From NCBI RefSeq assembly GCF_010731575.1, contig NZ_AP022617.1, positions 4,836,001 to 4,900,000 of the forward strand: a DNA stretch of 64,000 nt, read 5' to 3'. The notes beneath the pieces are model-generated. The model worked only from the letters and a program-made list of their open reading frames with translations, searched no databases and had not been told where the DNA came from. Positions 1-7,654 of this stretch are shown here, piece by piece. Within the stretch, counting starts at the first letter, position 1. Each line of letters begins with the position of its first letter. Position numbers and translations under genes: made by a program. This DNA comes from Mycolicibacterium monacense. Lineage in GTDB: Bacteria > Actinomycetota > Actinomycetes > Mycobacteriales > Mycobacteriaceae.

Positions 1-1
1 G

Positions 2-721
2 GTGTCGGCCAGCATCGGCTCGGTGTTCGCCGAACTCCGGCAGGACGATCGCGTGGTCGCGATCGACGCCGACACCGCGTTCGGCAAATTGGGCAGCCGG
101 GTGGATCCGAATGCGCAGGGAAGTTACTGGGAGCTCGCGTCCGATCAGCATCTCGAATCGTTCGCCGATGTGCGCAGCCGCGTCGGCAACAACGCCGCCG
201 GATTGTTCGTGCTCGCCGGAGAGGGGTCGCCGGCCCGTCGCAGAGTGCTCGATCCGGCGATCTACCGTGAGGCCGCCTCACGGCTGGACCGCTACTTCTC
301 CATCTCGATCGTGGACTGCAGTTCCACCATGGACTCGCCCGTCACCCAGGAGGTCCTGCGCGATCTCGACGCGTTGATCGTCGTCTCCTCGCCGTGGGTG
401 GACGGTGCGGCTGCCGCCGGGCAGACGCTCGACTGGCTGGCGGCCCGCGGCATGACCGGGCTGCTGCAACGAACTGTGGTGGTACTCAACGACTCTGACG
501 GCCACGCCGACAAACGGACCCGGTCGATCCTGGCGCAGCAGTTCGCCGGACACGGTCAGCGGGTCATCGAGATCCCGTTCGACGGGCACCTGCGGCCCGG
601 CGGCGTCATCAGCGGAACACGTGAGATGTCGCCCGCGGCGCGGCGGAAGTTCCTCGAACTGGCGGCGGCGCTCGCCGACCACTTCCCGTCGACCGACGAC
701 CGATCCCGGGAACGCGGCTGA
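2..721 (+). CDS. EspI-type MinD/ParA-like ATPase, C-terminal part
   Basis: The gene is cut by the left window edge, so the true start and the N-terminal Walker A region are outside. The visible 239 residues show the MinD/ParA continuation: a deviant Walker B-like strand near residues 18-24 (VVAIDADTA), a second strand ending in D104 (ISIVDCSS), and a C-terminal LELAAALADHF helix. Overall spacing resembles the C-terminal domain of EspI (Rv3876) from ESX-1, as I remember that protein. EspI-type proteins have a Pro-rich N-terminus and a MinD-like C-terminus and modulate ESX-1 secretion. The neighbours (an MPT63-like secreted protein and whiB6) fit an ESX-1 margin. It could equally be another ESX-associated MinD paralogue. 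Confidence 0.7.
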   Translation: MSASIGSVFAELRQDDRVVAIDADTAFGKLGSRVDPNAQGSYWELASDQHLESFADVRSRVGNNAAGLFVLAGEGSPARRRVLDPAIYREAASRLDRYFSISIVDCSSTMDSPVTQEVLRDLDALIVVSSPWVDGAAAAGQTLDWLAARGMTGLLQRTVVVLNDSDGHADKRTRSILAQQFAGHGQRVIEIPFDGHLRPGGVISGTREMSPAARRKFLELAAALADHFPSTDDRSRERG

Positions 722-838
722 CGCCTTCGACCTGCCCACCGGGGGTGCCCAGCAACGTCATCATTTGCTAGGTTCGCTAGCGGGACCGCCTCCAGGATCG
801 GGGGAGTCGGCCGTAGGACGACTCAGGAGTGAACCACG

Positions 839-1870
839 TTGAAGATCACCACTGTTTTCGCAGCAACCGCCGCGGCGGCAGCCGTCGCGGCTGCCGGTGC
901 GGTCATCGCCGCACCGATCGCCGGGGCGGAGTCGGGTGCGCCGGCGGGCCCGGCCGTCCACGAGATCGGCCAGCAGGCGGATCTGGTCAACGGATCGGTC
1001 GTACAGGGCTGGACCGTGACCGATCTGAAGGCCAGCACCGACACCATCCCCTACGCGGTGCGCGGGACGCTGTGGGAGGCGACCGCCACCGACGAGGCGA
1101 TCCAGGGCGCGGCGACGCCGATCGTGTCGAACTTCAACGCCAGGGCGAGGAACGGTGAGACCTACCGCGCGCTGTGGCAGGTCGCCACCGCGCAGGGCGT
1201 CAACCCTTCCACGCTCGGCCAGGGGCAGGAGACCACCGGCAAGCTGTACTTCGACGTCACCGGCGCCCAGCCGGACAGCGTCGTCTACAACGACGGTGGT
1301 CAGGACTTGCTGCTGTGGGTGCAGCCGCCTCCGTCGAGCACGTCGTCGTCGACCCCGCGGTCGAGCTCCTCGCCGTCGGGAAGCGCCACGTCGGCGACGC
1401 CGCAGGCCACGCCCCAGGGTTCGGAGGCGAGCCCGCCTGCCGCCGAAGCCGTCGAGCCGGGCACGCCGGGCGCCGCGCCCGCCAGCACCGAACTCGTCCC
1501 GGCTCCCGCCGGCAGCTCCGGCACGCCGCTCCCGGCGGGCAGCTCGGGCACCCCGCTGCCGGCCACCAGTTCGGGCACCCCGCTGCCGGCGGGTAGCTCG
1601 GGCACACCGTTGCCGGCCACCAGTTCGGGCACCCCGCTGCCGGCGGGTAGCTCAGGCACCCCACTGCCGGCCACCAGCGCGGGCACCCCGGCACTGGCCC
1701 CGGGCGCACCTGCACCCGCTCCGGCAGCTCCGGCCGTTCCGGCCCAGCCGGCGCCGCAGCCCGCGAGCAGCGGTCCCGCACCGGTGCCGGTGAGCACCGG
1801 CGATCAGGCGCCCGTGCCGCACGGCCAGGGTGTCCCGACCCCGACTCCCACCCCGGTGCCGGTGCCCTGA
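839..1870 (+). CDS. Secreted MPT63-like (DUF1942) protein with Pro/Ala repeat tail
   Basis: This is a 343-aa exported protein. Residues 1-30 form a signal peptide (Lys near the N-terminus, long Ala-rich core, likely AGA cleavage). Residues ~35-160 match the beta-sandwich DUF1942/MPT63 fold (GWTVTDLKAST, GTLWEATAT, TTGKLYFDV, DLLLWVQP). The remaining ~180 residues are low-complexity Ser/Thr/Pro/Ala, including near-perfect alternating units GSSGTPLPA and TSSGTPLPA. MPT63 of M. tuberculosis is only the folded domain (~159 aa), so the tail is an addition. The start is a TTG at 839 preceded by an AGGAG-type site; there is no better in-frame start. Molecular function is unknown, but an abundant culture-filtrate protein is the family expectation. 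Confidence 0.8.
   Translation: MKITTVFAATAAAAAVAAAGAVIAAPIAGAESGAPAGPAVHEIGQQADLVNGSVVQGWTVTDLKASTDTIPYAVRGTLWEATATDEAIQGAATPIVSNFNARARNGETYRALWQVATAQGVNPSTLGQGQETTGKLYFDVTGAQPDSVVYNDGGQDLLLWVQPPPSSTSSSTPRSSSSPSGSATSATPQATPQGSEASPPAAEAVEPGTPGAAPASTELVPAPAGSSGTPLPAGSSGTPLPATSSGTPLPAGSSGTPLPATSSGTPLPAGSSGTPLPATSAGTPALAPGAPAPAPAAPAVPAQPAPQPASSGPAPVPVSTGDQAPVPHGQGVPTPTPTPVPVP
1511..1690 (+). repeat. In-gene tandem repeat coding GSSGTPLPA/TSSGTPLPA
   Basis: About six copies of a 27-30 bp coding unit lie in tandem within the tail of the MPT63-like gene. Alternate copies (GSSG versus TSSG) form a ~60-bp higher-order repeat. Units are nearly identical in DNA, so copy number is likely to vary between strains by slippage or unequal recombination. 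They stay in frame. Confidence 0.8.
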
Positions 1871-1939
1871 CGCACTGTCTCCGCGATCACATCGGCGGGG
1901 CTGCTGCGGCGTGAGCCGCGGTCAGCCCCGCCTGTGCGT

Positions 1940-2890
1940 TCAGGAGTGTGAACTCCACCAGGTGTAGAGCTGATCCAGGCCGGGACCACGCGGTCCGGAC
2001 TTCACCACCGCGACGAGCGCCTCGTCGGTGTTGGTCCACGCCACCACCGGGCGGTCGGCCTGCAGTCCGCAGAACAGCACGCCGCTGACCTTCTGCGGCG
2101 TGGCGTTGCGCCGCCACGGTCCGGGCGACTGGATGTTGCCCGGGCAGGTGACGATCGACGAGGCCTCGACGACGTCGTTGAACGCGGCGTCCAGCGCGGT
2201 GTCGTCGGCCGTGATGGTGTAGGTCGCCGACGGCGGGCCGCCGGGGTCGAGGTTCGCGCCACAGGCTGCCTCGGCGAGCGCCCCCTCGGGCGGGGTCCGC
2301 ATCTCGCATGCGTCGGCGGCGTAGCCGCGCGGTAGCAGGCCGCGCAGGTCGGCCTCGGCTCGTGGGTCTGCGGTGCGGGTCGGTGAGGGCGTCGTCGGGG
2401 AGGCGGCCGTGCTGCCGCCGTCGCCGGACGGTACGAGCAGCCACACCACGACACCGAAGACCACCACGCCCAGCACCGCGGCGGCGATCAGCCACACCGG
2501 CTTCTTCTGCTGCGGCGGCGCAACCTGCGCCCTGGGCACCACCGGCGGCGGAGCGCCGTACCCGGCAGCGGACCAACCGCCGTCGGGTGGGGGCGGTTCG
2601 GATGCCGGGGCAGGCGGCGGGACGAATTCGCCCTGCGGGACGGGTGTCGCGGCTTCCGGATGGACGATGGGCTGGTCGACGGGCCGGGCTGTGGGTGGCT
2701 CGACGGGTTGCTCGACGGGTTCGGAGAGCTCGTCGGGACCGGAGTCAGCGACCGGGTCGGCGAGCGGCTCCCACAGCGGTTCGGCGACCGGATCGGCCGC
2801 GGGCGCACCGTCATCGCGGTCGGCATCCGAATCGGGGGCGGGTCCGGTGGCCCAGGGGTCCGAGGACGGGGGCGGAGGCGGCCATGTCAT
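1940..2890 (-). CDS. Single-pass membrane protein with Pro-rich cytoplasmic N-terminus
   Basis: This is a 316-aa protein not assigned to a named family. The first ~125 residues are Pro/Glu/Asp rich, starting MTWPPPPPSSDPW, a composition common in mycobacterial membrane-anchored proteins. One transmembrane helix lies at about residues 130-152 (VWLIAAAVLGVVVFGVVVWLLV). An extracytoplasmic Thr/Ser-rich linker follows, then a ~130-residue C-terminal domain with conserved-looking cysteines (AADACEMRTP, AACGAN, VTCPGN, LFCGLQ), suggesting two disulfides. I chose the ATG at 2890 over an upstream extension because coding-like composition begins there. Topology resembles mycobacterial proteins with a PknH-sensor-like or DUF-type ectodomain; function unknown. 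Confidence 0.7.
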   Translation of the reverse strand: MTWPPPPPSSDPWATGPAPDSDADRDDGAPAADPVAEPLWEPLADPVADSGPDELSEPVEQPVEPPTARPVDQPIVHPEAATPVPQGEFVPPPAPASEPPPPDGGWSAAGYGAPPPVVPRAQVAPPQQKKPVWLIAAAVLGVVVFGVVVWLLVPSGDGGSTAASPTTPSPTRTADPRAEADLRGLLPRGYAADACEMRTPPEGALAEAACGANLDPGGPPSATYTITADDTALDAAFNDVVEASSIVTCPGNIQSPGPWRRNATPQKVSGVLFCGLQADRPVVAWTNTDEALVAVVKSGPRGPGLDQLYTWWSSHS

Positions 2891-3011
2891 GTCCGGACCT
2901 CCACGAACCTCGTCGTCACTTCGCAACCCCCGCTCGGGCGAACTCGGAAACGTACCCATGGAAGCGTAGTAGGCCGCGCCGCTCGGCGGCGGTGCCGATG
3001 CGCCACGCCCG

Positions 3012-3743
3012 TCACTTGAGCACACCGATCAATGCCTCGATCGCCGCCGCCGACTCCGCCGAGATCGGTCGTTCGGCTTCCGCTCCCGCGATGTCGTCGT
3101 CGGGGACCCCGGCGGCCTGCGCCGTCTCGCTGATCGTCAGATTGGCGCGTCGGCGGACGGCGTACAACCGCTGTCCCAGGGTGGCGTTCGGGGCGGTGGC
3201 GGCGAGCATCGTCAGTTCGTCGATGCGCCCGCGGACCGCGCTGAGCGCCTTGATCAGAGCCGGGGTGACCTTCCCGATCCGGGCCGCGCGGGCGGCCACG
3301 GCCTCGAGTTGGCGCAGGTCGGACAGGATCGTGGTGACCCGTGGCGTGAACTCGCGATCGTCGAGGGCGGGCAGGACGTCCGCGGTCGCGCCGAGCGTGT
3401 GGACCGCGGCCTCGACGGCCTGGGCGATGAGCGGTGCCTCGGCGCCGTCGGCCGCTGCGGGAACCGCGGGAACCGTCGCCGTCGGTTCACCTCGACGCAG
3501 CTTGGCGATGGTCCCCGTGGGCCAGCGCAACACCTCTTCCAACTTTGCCCGGGTGCGCTCGCGGGGCCAACTGCGGCCCTTCTCGAAGGCGATCAGCGCG
3601 CCGGCGTTGATGATGCCGTCGGCAGCCAGGCTGCGCTGGCTGATGTCGAGCTCGCGGCGCCGCGCCGCCGCGGCCGCACCGGCGCGCGCCACCCCGGGGT
3701 CGAGGACCCCGGTCGCCTCGTCGATCGACTCCGCGTTGGTCAT
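3012..3743 (-). CDS. HTH protein, FHA-less paralogue of the gene at 7655-8686
   Basis: This is a 243-aa protein. Residues ~17-75 (ARAGAAAAARRRELDISQRSLAADGIINAGALIAFEKGRSWPR in segments) look like an XRE-type HTH with an adjacent WPTGTIAKLRRGE box. A second HTH-like segment lies near the C-terminus (LYAVRRRANLTISETAQAAGV). The same two blocks in the same order occur in the FHA-HTH protein encoded at 7655-8686, so the two genes are paralogues and this one lacks the FHA domain. It is likely a transcriptional regulator. Its position between the ESX-1 margin and divergent whiB6 suggests ESX-linked regulation, but that is inference. Confidence 0.7.
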   Translation of the reverse strand: MTNAESIDEATGVLDPGVARAGAAAAARRRELDISQRSLAADGIINAGALIAFEKGRSWPRERTRAKLEEVLRWPTGTIAKLRRGEPTATVPAVPAAADGAEAPLIAQAVEAAVHTLGATADVLPALDDREFTPRVTTILSDLRQLEAVAARAARIGKVTPALIKALSAVRGRIDELTMLAATAPNATLGQRLYAVRRRANLTISETAQAAGVPDDDIAGAEAERPISAESAAAIEALIGVLK

Positions 3744-4101
3744 GGACGGCGCTCATCCTCGCTGGCTCGACGACGGCTCGGTGCCGCAATACTAACCGCG
3801 GGAACCGCTACCGCTATGACTCGGGTTCGCGATCTGCCCACGAATCCGTATCGAAGCTACACCTTTCGCTGCGCTTCGACGGGCGAAATGCTTCGTTTGC
3901 CGTCCGCCGAACCGTTGCACCACCGCCACGTCCGCTCGGTATCACTGCACTTCAATGCCACTTAGTGGGATTCGGTTGCCTCGGTGGCCGAGCACTGCGC
4001 GAGTGTCAGCACCACTAACCGTTGCATCGCTACGGTTCTTGCTATAGATTTCACCGCAACGCGGGGCGCTGACCCGCACGGCTTGTCCTAAGGAGTAACC
4101 C
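3744..4101. other. Intergenic region between the HTH gene and whiB6
   Basis: There is no convincing gene in these ~360 bp. The right end holds a promoter candidate for whiB6 and its Shine-Dalgarno sequence (AAGGAG, seven bases before the ATG). Base composition is visibly lower in GC than the flanking genes, as expected for a long regulatory leader. Confidence 0.6.
4022..4050 (+). promoter_or_regulatory. Candidate sigma-A promoter of whiB6
   Basis: A -35-like TTGCAT (4022-4027) and a -10-like TAGATT (4045-4050) are separated by 17 bp and lie about 50 bp upstream of the whiB6 start. It was chosen by motif and spacing only. Confidence 0.45.
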
Positions 4102-4395
4102 ATGAGCAACGTGACATTTCTGGAGGTCCCGGTCGGCGCCTGCACTCGCGATCCGGAACGTTGGACGACGACTGCCGACGAAGAGGCGAAGGCCATCTGC
4201 CGGGGCTGCCCGCGCCGCTGGATGTGCGCGCGCGACGCGGTCGAACTCCCCCGCGCCGAGGGTTTGTGGGCCGGGATCGTCATCCCGGAGGCCGGCCGCG
4301 GCCGCACCTTCGCACTCAAACAACTTCGTTCGCTGGCCGAGCGCAACGGTTACCCCGTCCGGGCGATCCGCCGGGTGTTTCCCGAGTCCGCGTGA
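4102..4395 (+). CDS. whiB6: WhiB6-type iron-sulfur transcriptional regulator
   Basis: This is a 97-aa Wbl protein. The four cluster cysteines are C14, C33, C36 and C42 (AC, AICRGC, RWMC), followed by the GLWAG turn and a basic C-terminal tail (LKQLRSLAERNGYPVR). The stretches CxxDPxRWTTTxDxEAK, ARDAVE and QLRSLAERNGYPVR correspond closely to M. tuberculosis WhiB6 (Rv3862c) as I remember it, rather than WhiB1-5 or 7. WhiB6 binds a 4Fe-4S cluster that senses redox/NO and controls ESX-1 genes such as espA and esxAB. The ATG at 4102 has a good AAGGAG ribosome site. The ESX-1-type neighbours support the assignment. Confidence 0.88.
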   Translation: MSNVTFLEVPVGACTRDPERWTTTADEEAKAICRGCPRRWMCARDAVELPRAEGLWAGIVIPEAGRGRTFALKQLRSLAERNGYPVRAIRRVFPESA

Positions 4396-4528
4396 CGCCG
4401 GAATACCGAGGCGGGGCCCGCGGTTACATCATGCGACGGTGCCGGGCATGCCCCGGGCCCCACCACAGAACAGTCGCTTCGAGCGACCACTCGCCGAGAG
4501 GCGCCATGGCGGCACCGTCCTCAACTTC

Positions 4529-4807
4529 TCACTGACCGTCGAGCGCGGCGATCGCCGCAGCCACCGTCACCATGTACTCGTCGACCTCCCCGTCGTGATA
4601 GCCCCGACGGCCGAGCGGCGGCTTGGGGAATCTGATCGACCGGACGTCGGCGGCGCAGAGATGGCCGCGGCCCTCGAGGCGGCGCGCCGTCAGCGCCAGG
4701 AAGTCCCGGACCGATTTGGGGTCGTAGCCCCGCTTACCAAACGGGGGTTTCGAGAAGGTGGCGCTGCGGACGGCGTCAGCGGTCAACCCGCCGGAGGGTT
4801 CGCTCAT
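4529..4807 (-). CDS. Small protein with two DivIVA-type repeats
   Basis: This is a 92-aa protein built from two tandem copies of a DivIVA N-terminal-like motif: SATFSKPPFGKRGYDPKSVRDFL and SIRFPKPPLGRRGYHDGEVDEYM. In DivIVA/Wag31 the F-x-K/R-x-x-x-GY-x-x-x-x-V-D-x-F/Y element forms the membrane-binding N-terminal turn; here it is duplicated and no long coiled coil follows. The start is taken at the ATG at 4807 (MSEPSGG), since the upstream extension is Arg-rich and not coding-like. Possible role: a polar or membrane-curvature adaptor or a competitor of Wag31. Function is not established. Confidence 0.65.
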   Translation of the reverse strand: MSEPSGGLTADAVRSATFSKPPFGKRGYDPKSVRDFLALTARRLEGRGHLCAADVRSIRFPKPPLGRRGYHDGEVDEYMVTVAAAIAALDGQ

Positions 4808-4933
4808 CGACTGCGATCGTAGACGGACCGATCTTGTCCGTGCGGCGCTTCGCCCATCCCCAATGCGCCGCCTGTCCACAGGCCCTGTGGATCATGCCCA
4901 CCACCTGTCGGGACCGGCGCTTAGCGTCGACGC

Positions 4934-5428
4934 ATGACGAACTGGATCAACACAGTGAGCCGCGACCACGTCGAACGTGCTGTTCGCGGGCGTTTCACGC
5001 AGGCGAACCACGGTAAGCCCCAAGCGCTGCGCCGCATGGCGCGGGGCGACTGGATCATCTTCTACTCACCGCGCGTCACCTATCCCGACGGCGCTCAGCT
5101 GCAGGCGTTCACCGCGATCGGTCAGGTGGTCGACGACGAGCCCTATCAGGCGTCCACCGAGGATGAGGTGTGGCGGCGCAACGTCGACTTCCTCGACTGC
5201 GCGGAGACACCGATCCGCCCCCTCATCGACGCCCTCGACTTCATCGAGAACAAACAGCGCTGGGGATACAAATTCCGCTTCGGTGTGTTCCGCATCGACG
5301 ACCACGACTTCGAGACCATCCGGGCGGCGATGACGCGTTCGCCCGAACTGATCGGGGCATCGACGGTCAGCGACGCCGCCGGCGGGGTACCCGGACAGAC
5401 GGCAGCACCGCCGAACGACACCGACTGA
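4934..5428 (+). CDS. EVE-domain (PUA-like) protein
   Basis: This 164-aa protein matches the EVE / UPF0310 fold. It begins TNWINTVSRDHV, has the RMARGDWIIFYSPR strand, then AFTAIGQVVDDEPYQ and the conserved WRRNVDFLDCAETPIRPLIDAL block with a late WGYKFRFGVFRI segment. EVE domains are PUA-like pockets that recognise modified bases, and some act in defence or RNA modification; this stand-alone type is usually of unknown role. The ATG at 4934 lies 126 bp downstream of a divergent gene, so it has its own promoter. GNAT gene 5441 follows after 12 bp, probably in the same transcript. Confidence 0.8.
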   Translation: MTNWINTVSRDHVERAVRGRFTQANHGKPQALRRMARGDWIIFYSPRVTYPDGAQLQAFTAIGQVVDDEPYQASTEDEVWRRNVDFLDCAETPIRPLIDALDFIENKQRWGYKFRFGVFRIDDHDFETIRAAMTRSPELIGASTVSDAAGGVPGQTAAPPNDTD

Positions 5429-5440
5429 TCAGGAGAGCCC

Positions 5441-5746
5441 GTGACCACCGACAAGACCGGCGCGTCCACCACCGTCAAGGCCGAAGCCGACCGATTCACC
5501 ATCGGCGTGGAGGGTCAGACGGTCGGCTTCGCAGAGTTCACCGATCGCGACGGCCAGCGGGTGTTCACCCACACCGAGGTCGACGGTGAGTTCGAGGGCC
5601 GCGGCCTGGCCACGATCCTCGTCGGGGAGGCGCTGGACCAGACGCGGTCCGCGGGTAAGCGCATCGTGCCGGAGTGCAAACTCGTCGCGAGCTACATCGA
5701 CAAACACGACGAGTACGCCGACATCGTCGACCCCGTCGGCCACTGA
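5441..5746 (+). CDS. Short GNAT N-acetyltransferase (YjdJ/NATD1 type)
   Basis: This 101-aa protein has the reduced GNAT fold: a beta hairpin (RFTIGVEGQTVGFAEFT), the strand TEVDGEFEGRGLATILVGEALD that holds the acetyl-CoA pyrophosphate loop (E-x-x-G-R-G-L-A), and a terminal helix with VPECKLVASYIDKHDEYADIV, diagnostic of the YjdJ family. The start is a GTG with an AGGAG site. It follows the EVE gene closely. Substrate unknown. Confidence 0.8.
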   Translation: MTTDKTGASTTVKAEADRFTIGVEGQTVGFAEFTDRDGQRVFTHTEVDGEFEGRGLATILVGEALDQTRSAGKRIVPECKLVASYIDKHDEYADIVDPVGH

Positions 5747-5797
5747 CCGAAGGCGCCCGCCGCGGAGGTGGCGCACACACCGTTTAGGGTCAGCGCG

Positions 5798-6628
5798 GTG
5801 AGTACGACCCGACCTTCCGCGCCGGCGTTCTTCGTCCCCGAGGGGGACACCTTCATCCCGACCGGGATCGCCCGTGGCCCCTGGGGTGAGACGGTGAGCG
5901 GCACCTACGTCGGCGGGCTCCTCGGGCACGTGGTCGAACGCGATACCGACGCCGATCCCGAGGTCGCGCCGGCCCGGCTCACGGTCGACCTGTTGCGGCC
6001 GGTCGCGATGGCGCCGGTGCACACCCGGTCGACGGTGGTGCGCCGTGGCCGACGGCTATGGCTCGCCGACGCCGAACTGGTCCAGGCCGGCACCGTCGTC
6101 GCCCGGGCGAGTGCCCTGCTCCTGCGTCGCGGCCCCGAACCGCCCGACGACGCCTGGACCAGCCCGGTGAACATGCCGCCGCTGCCGCCGGACCCCACCG
6201 AGATCGGCACCCGCACGACCGTGCTGTGGGTGTTCGGCGGTGCGGACCCCTCCACCCCCACCGCCGACCTCAGCGGGTGGCAGCAGAGCGGTCCGAAATC
6301 GGTGTGGGTTCGCGAGATCACGCCGCTGATCGACGGGGTGACGCTGACGCCGTTCGTCCGGGCGGCGATCGCCGGCGACTACGCCAGCTCGCTGACCAAC
6401 TTCGGGTCCACCGGCCTGCCGTTCATCAACGCCGACTACACGGTCTCGCTGAGTCGGCTGCCCGACGGCCCGCACCTGGGCCTCGCGGCGCTCACCCATC
6501 ACGCCTGCGACGGCGTCTCCACCGGCGTGGCGACCCTGTTCGACCATCGGGGTCCGATCGGCAACGCCACTGTCACCGCGCTCGCCAACCCGGGTTTCAC
6601 ACCGGGGCTCAGCGCGGCTGCAGGATGA
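5798..6628 (+). CDS. TesB-like acyl-CoA thioesterase family protein
   Basis: This 276-aa protein has a double hot-dog architecture. The N-terminal half contains RGPWGETVSGTYVGGLLGHVVE and RLTVDLLRPVAMAPV; the C-terminal half contains FVRAAIAGDYASSLTNFG and INADYTVSLSRLPDGPHLGLAAL. This pattern is the actinobacterial thioesterase-superfamily type found with lipid metabolism genes. The GTG at 5798 was preferred over an upstream GTG at 5768 whose GGAG box abuts the codon. The 3' end overlaps the convergent oxidoreductase gene by 20 bp. Confidence 0.7.
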   Translation: MSTTRPSAPAFFVPEGDTFIPTGIARGPWGETVSGTYVGGLLGHVVERDTDADPEVAPARLTVDLLRPVAMAPVHTRSTVVRRGRRLWLADAELVQAGTVVARASALLLRRGPEPPDDAWTSPVNMPPLPPDPTEIGTRTTVLWVFGGADPSTPTADLSGWQQSGPKSVWVREITPLIDGVTLTPFVRAAIAGDYASSLTNFGSTGLPFINADYTVSLSRLPDGPHLGLAALTHHACDGVSTGVATLFDHRGPIGNATVTALANPGFTPGLSAAAG

Positions 6629-7088
6629 TGACCGGGATCTCGCGCTCCGTCCAGCTCTGATAGGTGTCGAAGTCGGCGTAGAGCTCGACCAGCGCGGGCC
6701 ACAACCGGGCCCGCTGCTCGGCGTCGGCGACGACGGCCTTCACCGGGCGGCGTTCGGAACCGATCTCGGCGAACACGTCCGGACCGGCGATCAGGTTGCG
6801 GTACCACTGCGGGTGTTCCTTGCGGCCGCCCTGCGACGCCACGATCACCACGTCGGCGCCGTCGCGCAGATACAGCAGCGGCGTGACGAAGACCTTGCCC
6901 GATTTACGGCCGCGATGTTCGAGCAGCATGGTGGGCACGGGTTTACGGAACCCGGCGCCGACGCGCCACTTGCCCCCGATCCGCCCGCCGGTGCGGCGAT
7001 ACACCCACACGTGCGCCTTACCCACGTACTTGAAGATCGTCGGCAGCAGTGGGGAGTCCAGCTGCTTGGGCCGATCGGGCGCGGTCAC
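6609..7088 (-). CDS. Deazaflavin (F420)-dependent nitroreductase, Ddn family
   Basis: This is a 159-aa protein of the Ddn/DUF385 family. It contains WVYRRTGGRIGG, the characteristic LLEHRGRKSGKVFVTPLLYL, VVIVASQGGRKEHPQWYRNLIA and the C-terminal RARLWPALVELYADFDTYQSWTEREIPVIIL. Family members bind F420H2 through the KSG and S-x-G-G loops and reduce quinones or nitro compounds at the membrane. I set the start at GTG 7088, which overlaps the stop of the upstream gene as GTGA, giving translational coupling. The longer upstream frame is not coding-like. Confidence 0.85.
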   Translation of the reverse strand: MTAPDRPKQLDSPLLPTIFKYVGKAHVWVYRRTGGRIGGKWRVGAGFRKPVPTMLLEHRGRKSGKVFVTPLLYLRDGADVVIVASQGGRKEHPQWYRNLIAGPDVFAEIGSERRPVKAVVADAEQRARLWPALVELYADFDTYQSWTEREIPVIILQPR

Positions 7089-7594
7089 TGCTCGCCCAGA
7101 TACTGTGCGGTGCTGCCGCTCAGCGGCATGTCGGGCATCCCGAGCTTGCGGTGATCCCAGCTCCGTGTCCGCTCGGGCACCACCCGCACCGCGATCCGGT
7201 TGTGCATCATCTGGTCGACGAACGGTTTCATATCGTCGCTGTAGGGCCCGGTGTAGCGCTCCCACACGCTGATCCCCACGCGCAGAAGCAGATCCGGATC
7301 GGAGTCGACGATCTCGGCGCGGCCGTCGATGGAGACCCCGCGCAGCGTGTTATAGGTCAGCCCGTCCTCGATCATCACCGTCACCGTCGGATCCCGGCGC
7401 AGGTTGACCGCCTTCTGCGATTTGGCCTTCGTCTCGAACCAGATCTCTCCGTCGAGTACGGCGTACCACATCGCCACAAGATGTGGCCGACCGCTGGGCA
7501 GCAGCGTGGCCAGCGTCGCGGTGCGACTATGGTCGATGAATTCGGCGATCTCGGGGTCGGACATCACGATCTTCGCCCGTTCGTTCTTGCCCAC
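7085..7594 (-). CDS. F420-dependent PPOX-class (pyridoxamine oxidase-fold) protein
   Basis: This is a 169-aa split beta-barrel protein. TATLATLLPSGRPHLVAMWYAV is the classic start of F420/FMN-binding PPOX proteins, followed by EIWFETKAKSQKAVNLRRDPTVTVMIED and RGVSIDGRAEIV. It is close in layout to the Rv1155 group of F420-dependent enzymes (biliverdin or aflatoxin-type reductases). It is coupled by GTGA to the Ddn-family gene, so the pair probably forms an F420 redox module. Confidence 0.85.
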   Translation of the reverse strand: MGKNERAKIVMSDPEIAEFIDHSRTATLATLLPSGRPHLVAMWYAVLDGEIWFETKAKSQKAVNLRRDPTVTVMIEDGLTYNTLRGVSIDGRAEIVDSDPDLLLRVGISVWERYTGPYSDDMKPFVDQMMHNRIAVRVVPERTRSWDHRKLGMPDMPLSGSTAQYLGEQ

Positions 7595-7654
7595 GGTGTA
7601 TGCCTATCAGGCCGACGCGGCCGCCGTCACAGGAGTCCTCGTGTTCAGCATTGT

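Noticed and set aside
1511..1690. Possible CRISPR array
   Set aside because: Repeats are contiguous and keep reading frame inside a gene; no spacers.
2308..3795. 495-codon plus-strand frame
   Set aside because: Arg/Pro-rich shadow of the two minus-strand genes; no domain, and codon bias belongs to the other strand.
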